64,000 nucleotides of DNA from Lepraria neglecta (taxonomy: Eukaryota > Ascomycota > Lecanoromycetes > Lecanorales > Stereocaulaceae): NCBI GenBank assembly GCA_033220425.1, contig CM065652.1, forward strand, positions 1,426,001-1,490,000, in the 5' to 3' direction. The stretch's first letter is position 1. Every line of letters begins with the position of its first letter. Made by a program: the position numbers and the translations under genes. Positions 54,320-64,000 of the stretch are shown here, in pieces. The notes below the pieces were generated by a model. The model made no database searches. It saw only the letters and a program-made list of their open reading frames with translations, and was not told the DNA's origin.

Positions 54320-55629
54320 TCATCCTCCTCCAAACCGCCATCTCAGATCCCTCAACAGGCTAATGAAGTCGAGGTGCAGCTCAGCAAAGAACTTCTCGTC
54401 TCCGATAATGTCGGGCAGTCCCCTAGCATTTGGCCTTGCACCCCCACTTCGAGGAAAGCCATCTGGATCCGTCATACGGCCAGTCAGAAAAGATGATATA
54501 GGCAGGATATTGGATTTGGAGTTCTCATCATTGCTGATTCCAATACTCTTGCCCTGCTGCAGGGCTTGCTCCGTCCTGGCTACGAGACTTGCCGCAATTT
54601 GCTGAAACCGTGCCCAAATAAAGGCTGTGGCCTGGCATGCGCGGCGTTCATTGCTGGCGAGGGCGAGAAGAGCATACTTTCGATAACCACCGCGGGCATG
54701 AGGATCGGAAAGTCGGAATTTATACGCAATGGTGTAGCCATTGACGGGATCGCCAAATGAGAGCTCGCCGGCTGTGAGACCACGAGGCAGCTGTTCGCAG
54801 GAGAGGGTGCGGATGATGGCTCTTCGGACAATGGAGTATGTGTTTGGGTCGAGTGGGCTGGATGTGGACATGTAGGTGAGGGTGTGCTTGTGGTAGTTTG
54901 ATGATGTGTCCGACGCAAAGGACTCGGGCGATGATTGCAGAATGGTGGGCTCCTCATCTTCGGTTTCAGAATCTGATTGCTGACTGCCGTATATCTGTAG
55001 CGACTCCCTCGAACGCAGTATAGGGCTTCCATTCATGCCAGTGCCGTCTGCTTTTGGACTACCTGGAGCACCAGCGGGCAATTTCTTGGATGTATCTTCT
55101 GGCAAGGTCATGGCGCAGCTTTCACAGCTCATGCCATTGCCGAGGGTCTGAAAGCGGTTGATCGCGTTTCCGAGGGGTTTGAGGGTATTGGAAGTTTGAG
55201 CTTCAGGATGAGACGCGTCGGTTGACCGCAGCTCCGGGGATGTGCCCAAGCTGGTGGGTGCGGTGTCGGGACCCTCCTCGAAGTCGAACGCACCTCGATC
55301 GGATGCGTCGACCGGGTCTTGTGCGTGCCATGACTGTGCGGGCTTTGGTTGCGATGCCTCCAGATCCCCTACGCTGGACGACAAGGAGTCCGGGTAGCAT
55401 GACAAACACGATATAGGCTGGATCTGTGTACAGAGGATCGACGTCGGACCGTGGATCTCGCAGAAATGCGCGAGTGAGAGCTGTTGGAGTAAGATTGTCA
55501 GCTATCTATACCATTACGCCGTACGATCGATCGATTATCTGACACCAGCCTCCCGTTGGATGGAGGCTCGACGGTCCGTGCCTAGAGATCACGGATCCTG
55601 AAGAATAAAAAACTCACTACGAAATTCAT
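54320..55629 (-). CDS. LST7: folliculin/Lst7 family, Rag GTPase regulator
   Basis: Two exons: a 12-nt first exon (55629-55618, M-N-F-V) and 55480-54320, giving 390 residues. The splice joins M-N-F-V to L-S-L-A-H-F-C-E-I-H-G-P-T-S-I-L, the folliculin N-terminal longin motif. It continues with the Cys motif C-E-S-C and the family core R-R-A-I-I-R-T-L-S-C-E-Q-L-P..F-G-D..G-Y-T-I-A-Y-K-F-R-L-x-D-P-H-A-R-G-G-Y-R-K-Y-A-L-L. Lst7 works with Lst4 (the FNIP homologue) as a GAP for the Rag GTPase Gtr2 at the vacuole, activating TORC1 on amino-acid supply. The 135-nt first intron and tiny first exon make it easy to misannotate. Confidence 0.88.
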
Positions 55630-56296
55630 CTTGGCGCTTCCACTACACCCTCAACTCCTGAATGACTGACACATGTCTCGGTAGACGGGGGAAACGTGGT
55701 GGTGTTGTGACTCGCGTGACTCGGAGGTATAATGGGATAAATGTGCGGGTGACACTCCACGAGGAGCAAGGTAAAGGATTATGAGGTCCAAGCCCGCGCG
55801 CTCCTTGCGCAAAACCGGTTCCGTCTCCCCGACCACAAGAGCAGTCAGATTTCAGGCCATTGAAGCTATTGCAGCTGATTTGATATCGTGGCGGTGAGAG
55901 CGTTGTGTGTAGAACAAAGAGCTCGCCCCCCTAACTCGGCGCTCCAATAGCCGAATCTAGACCGATGTCCCGATGCCAAATGGCCGTCACAAACCACCAA
56001 ACTTTGTCAGTTGACAGTCGCGTGACCTCTGATAGTGTCGCGAAGGCCAAAACTACATGCGCTTCAACATGGATTTTTGCCTCCGACTACAGCGAAAGAT
56101 GCGCAAAGGGATGAGGATCGTGGCGGATCCCCCACCCGGTGAGCAACGATTATGGCTGCGAAACGGCGCCGCATTAGCCTTATCGCCTTGCATATCGATA
56201 TAGTGGGTTGGTCAGCCGGACCCTGGAGCTATTCCGTTTTCGTACTTCGGTAAACAACAATTGTGAGCAAACAAGGCTTGAGCGATATGTATATTG
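55630..56296. other. intergenic, no gene seen
   Basis: It holds the promoter of the folliculin gene and the 3' flank of GRC3. Only short frames are seen. Confidence 0.45.
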
Positions 56297-58722
56297 TCAA
56301 TTACTAGAGTCTACTGGCACTTGGCCTTTGTAGCGAATGTCTCTCCTAATTCTTCTAACCTTCCCACTGCCCGTCCGCCCTCCCTCCACAACGCTTGCCC
56401 ATGGCTGCCTTTCCGCCAAAACCTTGACATCAAGGGGCTTGTTTTCCTCCTTGATACCCAAGTCACGTTCGCGGCGTCGGGACCTTTCCCTCTCAAAGTC
56501 TATTTGCTCAGCAAAAGCCCATGTTGGAGTATCTAAACGACCTCGAATAAGCACAATCTTGCGCTTTGGATAGGTTTGAGTTCCGACCAAATGGAAGGCA
56601 GGAACAGGCGTTAAAAGGTGGAAGGCTTGAGTTTGGATGTCTATCCCACGGATGAGAGCCTGACCAAGAGAGTAGGAAGTCGTGGGAGAAAGAGGTCCTA
56701 CAGTGAGGTGCTTTGCCGGGATGTAAGGTATACCGGTAGGAGTCCGAGGTAAAGAAGAATATTCATGCCTGGCATCCCCGTTCAAATCATCGATATTTTG
56801 GGCCATCTCCTCATCGAGTGGCTCATTTCCAGTATCTAAACCCTTTTCTTCGCGGCCATCATCGTGAATCCTTCCTAACGAAATGGCTGAATCATCTTCA
56901 ATGACAGCTATGGAAACAACACATCCTTCAAGAATAGAGTCGAAGAATTCAGGGTTCTGCTCATCTCCTAGGAGCATAACTCCAAGGATGTCTTGCCTTG
57001 GGCCCGCGTAATGGACGACTAATGGTAGTATGTTGACCAAGGGATACGGATTCCATCGGAGATTGCCACTTTCGGGCTCGTCAAGATGGAAATAAGAGAG
57101 TGTCTGCATCATCCGCAAGTCGGCAGCAGTCCTCGTTGAAACTTCTGAGGCTTGCGAGCTCAATTGATGTAACGGGGTGTTTGTCCGGGTTGAGGCCTCC
57201 TTCAGTACGTCGACCGCTTCTTCGGGTCCCGATGTACTCATGTAGATAACATCCGTGAGATCTAGATTGTGCATGAAATTTGTCAACAGCTCCAACCCGC
57301 TTCCTTGAATCCAACCGGAGCAATTGACAATGAGTGGACATGATTCTTGGTTTGTAGTCATCCGCCGGTAGTGGCTGAACAAGTCTAATGCGCAGCTGTA
57401 GTAATGTTGAGGGTCATCTTTGGAGGATAGATAGCCGAAGTGGTGGGCTCTAATCACTTGATCGTCCCCAGAGACCGCTGGATGCGTAAAAGGAGGTCCA
57501 AAGTTATAGGATTGTAGTCTGATGAGTGACAGTTCTCCAGGAGGGGAGTACTCTGGCTGGCCAGGGTCCAGGTCCAGAAGTGCAACAGTGCTGGCTTCTC
57601 GCCTTGCATTTGGCGCTCTTAACAATAATGCATTGGCAAGCATGCGGCAGAACGTAGATTTTCCAGCACCTTTGGGTCCACAAGCCATGACGGCCAGCGG
57701 GCGCTCCTTGTTGCTTGCTAGCAGTTGGGACAGTGTAGTCTGCCAGTCTGGAGGTGGCTCGAGAATCCGCAGCGGCCGTTTGTATGGGTCTTCCGCCGAA
57801 GACTGTAACTGTTGCTGGATTAACAACCTCCTTGCGTGTTAGATACTCACCTTACATTGATAAAAGACCTCCTTGTTCCATCGATTGTCTCTCTACCATT
57901 CCAGATCCGCCTAAATTTGGGCATTATCTGTTTGAGCATTCGTATCCGTCCACCACACGAAAGTATGGTGAGCTCGACGGGTGGATTTCCGGTGCCATAT
58001 GGATTGGGTACAGGCCTAATCGAAGGTATGGAGTGAGTTGAAGGGGCGTAGACCCGATGTAGTTTCGAGCTGGCATGGATCACAGCTCCAAGAATGCTGA
58101 TCGCGCCGGAGCGAACCCATATATCATACTGCCCCAGTATTGCCAGAGTCTACACGTGAATCTTAGACCTCATAACAAAATGCAGGATTCGGTTAGAGTC
58201 GTACGTCGTTTCGGTGAAGCCTGACCGTCCATTCCGTGTCTGTCTCGCTCAGAACATTGCTTCTCGTGGGGATGAATGTAGAAAGTCTCTGGGCTGGAGC
58301 GGCGGTTTGTGGTATGATCTCGGAGTCTGAGCTGTGCAAGTTGTCAACATCGTGGGGAAATACCCGTCATGATGTCAGCGTACCTGTCAGTCTCCCCTTC
58401 TGTTACAATGTCACCGGCATCTTCTCCATTCGCATTGACATCCTCGTGCTTTTTAATCGGTACAGACGGTTCTTTTTCTTCAGCTGCAGGTTGTGGTGTG
58501 TCAAGCGACTTGGGTCTCTCCCCTCCTTTTCTCCTCTTTTTTGGACGTGCCGGGGCATCAGCCTCGCCACTTGCCTCTGTGACTGGTAATGCATTTGTTT
58601 CAATTGGTGGTCTAATCACTGTGGTTGATGGACGAGCGGCCTTGCGTGCTGCGAACGCGCTGACTGGTCCTAGCTTTGTCAGAAGAAGATTCAAAGCAGT
58701 GAATTAGTGACTTACCCGCCAT
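56297..58722 (-). CDS. GRC3: Grc3/NOL9 polynucleotide 5'-hydroxyl kinase
   Basis: Five exons (58722-58716, 58663-58384, 58331-58205, 58149-57856, 57814-56297) encode 741 residues. The 7-nt first exon gives M-A-V-S-A-F-A-A-R-K, the usual Grc3 start. An N-terminal basic, disordered segment is followed by the beta-rich domain (L-A-I-L-G-Q-Y-D-I-W-V..I-S-I-L-G-A..V-Y-A-P-S-T-H-S-I-P). The kinase domain has Walker A G-P-K-G-A-G-K-S-T and L-L-D-L-D-P-G-Q-P-E-Y; the lid and C-terminal domain follow. Grc3 works with Las1 in the nucleolus, phosphorylating the 26S pre-rRNA end after ITS2 cleavage, and it also aids Pol I termination. Intron 4 is only 41 nt. It shares a divergent promoter with the carrier gene. 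Confidence 0.9.
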
Positions 58723-58926
58723 GACCAATTCTCACGCGGTCTGCAGGCCGGTTCCTGAGTAAATCTTTGCGAGCATGGTTCGTTCAAAGTCAAGAGATTT
58801 GGAGGTTATAGCCCTAATCTAATCTCCATGACACCTTCGCGCTAAGTCCGCTTAGCCCCAATTGGCTGCACTTAACCTCCAACTTCCTCGAGAACATTCT
58901 TTCAAGGACGGTCAATTGTAATTGAT
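58723..58926. promoter_or_regulatory. 204-bp divergent promoter (GRC3 / mitochondrial carrier)
   Basis: Both start codons face outward from this short interval, so the core promoters must overlap. CCAATTGG near 58858 could serve as a CCAAT box in either direction. Confidence 0.55.
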
Positions 58927-60363
58927 ATGGCGGATGTTGATTTGGATGCGGGCGGACTGAAAAGGACCCTGAAAGATTTATTTGCTGGTGCCGCTGGAGG
59001 TGTAGCTCAAGTCTTGCTCGGTCAGTAAACTCATCAAGCGTTTAATGAAGCGAGTAGGAAAATGTTTGCCAGAGGTTTTGTAACTTTTTGTTAAATGTTC
59101 ATGAGACTTGTAGTAGCGTCTTTTTTTCACTTCTCTGCTAGAAATAGGACAAAGCCTAGTTTGTTCTTTGCAACATACGCAGCACGAGTACTAGCTTCGC
59201 CTGGCTAACGAACGATTGTCTGCACAGGCCAACCTTTTGGTACGTCTCCCATTAAGATACTGCTCCTGTGAAACTTGCTTCTTATCTCTTGCTCCCAGAC
59301 ATAGTCAAGGTCCGACTACAGACAACTTCCCAATACAACAGTGCCCTAGATGGTGCTACACAGATTTTCAAGAATGAAGGTCCGCTTGCCTTCTATAAGG
59401 TACGTATAAACAGGTAGCAAAAGTAGTGCTATTTTACTGACAACGGCGAAGGGTACCCTGACTCCTTTAGTTGGCATTGGAGCTTGTGTAAGTCTTTCTA
59501 TGTCTGTCCGGAATAGTTCTTGGAAATGCCGTCAGCGTGGATGTGCCAAACAATTGCGATGGAGATTTCAATTTTGCTTGGGTGCTCTCTGAATCATCTG
59601 CGCACATGTTACAATGAGCATCAGACTTACATTGTTAATGGTAGGTATCGATCCAATTCGGCGGCTTCCACTACGCACGGCGTCAATTCGAGCAAAGGAA
59701 CGCTGCCACTAACCCTTTAAACCCCACACTCTCCTACTCGCAATACTACCTCTCAGGCGCCTTTGCTGGCATCACCAATTCTGTAATCTCAGGCCCCATC
59801 GAGCATGTCCGTATACGCCTGCAAACCCAACCTCATGGCGCTGCACGTCTCTACTCTGGCCCCATAGACTGCGTGCGGAAACTCTCAGCGCATGAGGGCG
59901 TACTTGCAGGTCTCTACCGTGGTGAAGCCGTCACCATCTTCCGAGAAGCGCAAGCATATGGAGTCTGGTTCCTCGCTTACGAGTACATGATGAACGCAGA
60001 TGCTAAACGCAACAACATAAAACGTGATGAGATCTCACAAGCCAAGATAGCGACTTATGGTGGCCTGGCTGGAGAGGCGTTATGGTTGAGTAGCTATCCG
60101 CTTGATGTTATCAAGAGTAAGATGCAAAGTGATGGCTTTGGGCCGAACATGAAATACAAGGGTATGAGGGATTGCTTTGCGCAGACGTGGAGATCAGAGG
60201 GGCTACGAGGTTTTTGGAAGGGGATTGGGCCTACGCTGTTGAGAGCTATGCCTGTCAGCGCCGGGACATTTGCGGTGTAGGTCTTGTCTTTGCCCTTTTA
60301 GGGACCTTCCATCATGGCTAATGATTTAACAGTGCGGAGATGACGATGCGGGCAATTGCGTAG
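58927..60363 (+). CDS. YMC1: mitochondrial carrier, Ymc1/Ymc2-like
   Basis: Six exons (58927-59020, 59228-59239, 59299-59399, 59452-59487, 59645-60276, 60333-60363) encode 301 residues, the standard carrier size. Three repeats carry the signature P-x-D/E-x-x-K/R: Q-P-F-D-I-V-K-V-R-L, G-P-I-E-H-V-R-I-R-L and Y-P-L-D-V-I-K-S-K-M. The first signature is split by a 12-nt micro-exon (G-Q-P-F). F-Y-K-G-T-L-T-P-L-V-G-I-G-A-C-V-S-I-Q-F resembles Ymc1/Ymc2, which transport glutamate or glycine-related substrates across the inner membrane. A carnitine/ornithine-type carrier is the alternative, since the substrate cannot be read from sequence by eye. Its 3' end is 103 bp from that of the uS2m gene. Confidence 0.85.
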
Positions 60364-60466
60364 CTTACAAAGATGAAGAGAAATTTTGGATATTGGGATC
60401 TCACTCAACATGAGACAACATCTTTGTACATATGATGGGATGTAAACATCTCATCTCCAAACAGTA

Positions 60467-61662
60467 CTACTGCAGTCCTCGTATATCTTCCCCGCTCCTT
60501 CCCGTCCTCCCTCCCTTTGTCGAGACTCCAGTAGCAAGCGTACTAGGCGTGTAAGTAACATTTCCATGCATAGCCTTTTCTCTCCTGCTCTTTTGCCCTT
60601 CCTCTCCCGCTCTCCCTAGCACTCCCGCAATAACCTGCACGCACCTCAAACTATCATCATTCGCCGGAATGGGATACGTAACCCACGTAGGATTAGCATC
60701 CGTATCGATAATGCCAATCGTCGGTATAGCATTCAAGCCGCACTCATGCAGCATAACCCAGTTCTCCAATGGGTTCATGCAGACCACCAGATCAGGTTTC
60801 AACACAGGCCGATCCCGTAGCTCTTCATCATAGCCTGTAATCTCCCGATCATACTCATCCACAACCTTCGTCCTGCAATTGCCGAGTATTTGATGCCCAT
60901 TCGTGATACTCCCCGGCGTCCACCGTTCAAAAAGGTGACATCCACCCGCCATCTGCGCCGCTTTGACCACGCATCTATCCTGTCCTGGCCTTGTACCAAC
61001 AAATAGTACCAGTCCGCCTCTTTCAGCTACTCCTGCAACGACGCGGCATGCGCGCCGGAGATGTGATGCGGTGACGTCTAGAGAGATGATGTGGATACCT
61101 TGCCGTATACCGAAAATGTAGCGCGAGTTCATGGGATTCCAGTGGGAGGTTTTGTGGCCGAGGTGAGCCTGCGAGGCGAGGAGGAGTTCGAGGGTTATGT
61201 CTGAGGGGCGAGGAGGGTCGTTTACGAGGAAATGCGGTTGGTAGTGGGGGGCTATGCGTGAGCCGAGAGGGTTGGTGAGTTTTTCTGTTATTTTAATGGT
61301 TAGAAGTGGATATAGTATGGAGAAGGAGAGGGCCATACTGTGTTGTTGGAGCTGGGTATATTTCGCTGCAGTATTGTCCTCGAGGAGATTTTGCGTGGAT
61401 TGGGTTCGGCTGTCGATTTGGGGGACCAGCTTGATGGTTTCATTTTGGACTTGCAATTCTATCGATTTTGTGTCTCGTAGGGAATTTGATAGGGAGCTCT
61501 CGATTGAGGCGATGTCGACTTCGGTGGCTAGAGCTCGAGTCCATGATCTGGCGGGGGCTATTGCTATTCGGTGGCCTGGAAATATAGTCAGTGATAAAAG
61601 TCGGCTAGTTCAGTCCGATCGTACGCACCCTGCCGTATAAGTGCTTTTCTAATTATCATCAT
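60467..61662 (-). CDS. MRP4: mitochondrial ribosomal protein uS2m (Mrp4)
   Basis: Two exons (61662-61629, 61575-60467) encode 380 residues. The N-terminus is a basic mitochondrial presequence (MMIIRKALIRQGHRIAIAPA). The S2 domain follows: L-L-L-A-S-Q-A-H-L-G-H-K-T-S-H-W-N-P-M-N-S-R-Y-I-F-G-I-R, G-G-L-V-L-F-V-G-T-R, R-W-T-P-G-S-I-T-N, P-D-L-V-V-C-M-N-P, and G-I-I-D-T-D-A-N-P. It binds the mitochondrial small subunit. Compared with bacterial uS2 it has an N-terminal extension and a basic C-terminal tail. It is head to head with COG3. Confidence 0.92.
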
Positions 61663-61803
61663 TGACGTGAAAGGTTGAAGCTTGAATTGCTCGAATTGGA
61701 AGCTTCAAAAACATCTCGCCTAAAGTTGCCCGCCTGTAAATCAACCTCTCCGACAGCACAACGGCTCGGTGCCCTTGGGTGCCCAGTCTTCTAACGCTCA
61801 ATT
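61663..61803. promoter_or_regulatory. 141-bp divergent promoter (uS2m / COG3)
   Basis: It is the shortest spacing between divergent starts in the window. No TATA box is evident, consistent with housekeeping promoters. Confidence 0.55.
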
Positions 61804-64000
61804 ATGTACGATGACGCCTCTCTCTACTATTCCTTCAATCCCAGTGCCCAGTCGCAACATGACAGGCCAGCCAAGCACAAAAGGAAGCAATCGCTGCTCG
61901 AAAGGCCCACTGTGAGCCCAGCCCTGCACTTTGCATTCGAATAGCTTCTGATGTTCTACGCAGGAAGAGACTCTAGCTGACATCGGTCAAGTAGATGGAC
62001 GTAACGCCGTGTTGGGTACCATTGAGGAAGCCAATGGACCACCAGAAGCTACACTGATACGTCGAGCCCAGTCCTACAGCGATTTCCACGATGCTGTCAA
62101 AGCCGTTTTGGGAAAGGATGCCGCTGGCAAGGAGAAAGAGAAGGACAAGGGAGCAGCGAAACTCGAGGATGTGGAGATCAAGAGCGAACTAGACTTTGCT
62201 GATTGGTATCATGATCTGGAGCATGAGTTGCTGGATTCCAGCCATGATGATTATACGTTAGTAGCCGCCCACACGGGGGGGACAAGAGCACTGCTGAGTA
62301 CCTACAGGGCATATCAGAAGCAACTAGAGTTGTCACAGTCCCATCTGGACTCTCTGCTGTCAGACACGTCCTCCACGCTGGATCACTTAGCTTCCTTGAC
62401 AGACTCATTCAAAGAAGTCGAAGCCCAGACTACCATCTTTCAGAGGCAATGCGAGGGTCTACTGGACGAACAGAAAAGGATCACTGGGCTGGCTGACAGG
62501 CTCGATCACAACCTCAAATACTACAATTATCTGGAGCCAGTCACGAGGAGATTGAATGCGCCTGGAGCAGGAAACTTTGTGAGGAGCAAGGAGTTCTCTG
62601 AAATGCTCGCTCGGCTCGACGACTGTTTGGAATACATGGCAACTCATGTAGGTGTCTATCTCGAACTCTACGAAGATCATAGCTGACCAGAGTAGCCAAA
62701 TCATCTGGAAGCAGCCACGTACATGTCACGCTACAGACTGCTCATGACTAGGGGCTTGACGTTGATTCGTGTCCATTTTGTCGGTGGACTACGTGAGATT
62801 GCTTCAGATGTATCGAAACGTATCGCTGACAAGCAATTGAATGATACCACGAATTCAGCTCTACTGTATGCCAAATTTCGCTTTGGTGCATCAGAGCTCA
62901 AAGAAGTCGCGCAAGAAATCCGCAAGCGAGCAATTCTTCCTGTTGACGCTGAGCCTGGAGCTGAGGGAGAGTACCAAAGCCTGATGAATGAGCTTTACAC
63001 GAGCTACTCCGCCACACGTGGTAAGCTCGTGATTCCACTAGCCAGAAAGAAACTCCAAGATATTGCCATGGCGCCCAGTACGTCAAAAGACCTCGTTGCG
63101 TTTGCCCGAAGTAGCATTGGATACACCAGAGGCGTTTGCTCTGACGAGTATGAGCTCTGGCGAGAATGGTTTGAAGGAGAAGATGGGCTCTATGATTTCT
63201 TAGAATCGGTCTGCGAGCCTCTGTACGACCATTTACGACCTCGCACCATCCACGAAACCCAGATCCTAAAACTATGCGAGCTGTGTACTTTTCTTCAAAC
63301 CCGGTATATGCACGACCAAGACGAGGACACCGAGCCAATCGAGGCAAATCAATTCGACTTCTCGCGACTTATTCGCACTGCTCTCGAAGACGCCCAAACT
63401 CGATTAGTCTTCCGAGCTCAAGCGATACTACGCGACGAGATTCAGAGGTACAAGCCAAAGAAAGAGGAACTGGATTACCCAGCCCGCAATCGACAGGTAT
63501 CACTTTCTGGTACAAAGTCACACCGTCCTGCCGTCCTTTCCGGACGAAAAGGCTCAAACGAGGCTACTACTCCAATGCCGAAGACGCCAATGGTTGTTGA
63601 AGAAGGTGACTCGCCGAATGGCCGATGGGGTCTTGACACTGAAGCAGCATTTCATGGCTGGTATCCCACACTTCGCAAAGCCATTTGGCTCCTTAGCCGA
63701 ATCTACCGTCTCGTTAACGTAAGAATATCCATACTCCTCAAACTTACGCTTTCTGACACCGGTTTTTCCAGTCTACCGTCTTTGACGATCTCGCCCACAA
63801 CATAGTCCACCAAACCACCCTCTCACTCCAGCACGCCTCCAACCTTGTTACTCAAAAGCCGAGCAATTCAGCCGTTGATGGCCGTCTGTTTCTGATAAAG
63901 CATCTCCTACTTTTAAAGCAGCAGATAGTAGCCTTCGACATCGAATACGTCACTCCAGAGATCTCGTTTGATTTCTCCAGCGTCACCAACACGTTCTGGG
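61804..64000 (+). CDS. COG3: COG3 (Sec34), conserved oligomeric Golgi complex subunit, 3' part outside the window
   Basis: Visible exons are 61804-61911, 61964-62647, 62696-63718 and 63772 to the edge, all in frame, giving ~680 residues so far. After a variable N-terminus the Sec34 core appears: F-A-D-W-Y-H-D-L-E, then a coiled-coil region (L-S-Q-S-H-L-D-S-L-L, F-Q-R-Q-C-E-G-L-L-D-E-Q-K-R-I). The block L-K-Y-Y-N-Y-L-E-P-V-T-R-R-L-N-A-P-G follows, then H-P-N-H-L-E-A-A-T-Y-M-S-R-Y-R-L-L-M-T-R. These are the most conserved COG3 segments. It belongs to lobe A of the COG tether (Cog1-4), which acts in retrograde vesicle tethering at the cis-Golgi. The window ends before its C-terminal helical-bundle domain. 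Confidence 0.92.

Noticed and set aside
53982-54341. 119-codon minus-strand frame near the folliculin stop
   Set aside because: It overlaps the folliculin 3' end in another frame and has no motif.

Overview
The window is nuclear DNA of a filamentous ascomycete (Pezizomycotina). This is inferred from spliceosomal introns mostly 41-70 bp long with GT..YAG ends and internal CTAAC/CTGAC branch sites, from pericentrin-type Pcp1 and Mto1/ApsB spindle-pole proteins, a SesB-type lipase NLR, a GPI-anchored Ser/Thr-rich wall protein, and single-copy housekeeping genes on both strands without operons. The class (for example Dothideomycetes or Leotiomycetes) cannot be fixed from the sequence alone.

Layout. 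0-5 kb: a cut-off small cysteine-rich secreted protein and a repeat-rich GPI wall protein. 5-7.4 kb: prefoldin subunit 6 and the ESCRT ATPase Vps4, head to head. 7.4-16.2 kb: the most rearranged stretch, with a 109-bp tandem duplication, two paralogues of a small coiled-coil family (one broken), two minisatellites, a dispersed repeat in two copies and a 530-bp inverted-repeat transposon inside one of them, all around the Pcp1/pericentrin gene. 16.2-25.3 kb: prenylcysteine oxidase, a membrane-anchored fucose-lectin-like protein, SGT1/ecdysoneless and a cysteine-containing secreted protein. 25.7-34 kb: a decayed 2EXR/F-box-like gene, a small heat-shock protein with perfect heat-shock-element arrays, an old-yellow-enzyme oxidoreductase, a broken secreted-protein gene and a tetraspan membrane protein. 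34.9-43 kb: a GNAT acetyltransferase, the Mto1/ApsB protein and an F-box-like frame split by one stop. 43-50 kb: gene-poor, with a possible relic LTR and a five-exon lipase-NB-ARC-TPR NLR carrying nearly identical TPR units. 51-64 kb: compact housekeeping genes (TSR4/PDCD2, eIF3k, folliculin/Lst7, Grc3, a Ymc-like mitochondrial carrier, mitochondrial uS2, COG3 cut by the right edge), several sharing short divergent promoters.

Functional themes. Pcp1 and Mto1/ApsB both carry the CM1 gamma-tubulin-recruiting motif and lie about 22 kb apart. Grc3, TSR4, eIF3k and uS2m serve ribosome production or translation. Vps4, Lst7 and COG3 serve membrane traffic and nutrient signalling. The NLR is the best candidate for a self/non-self recognition locus.

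Limits. All exon structures were read by eye from splice signals, frame continuity and family resemblance. No transcript or database evidence was available.
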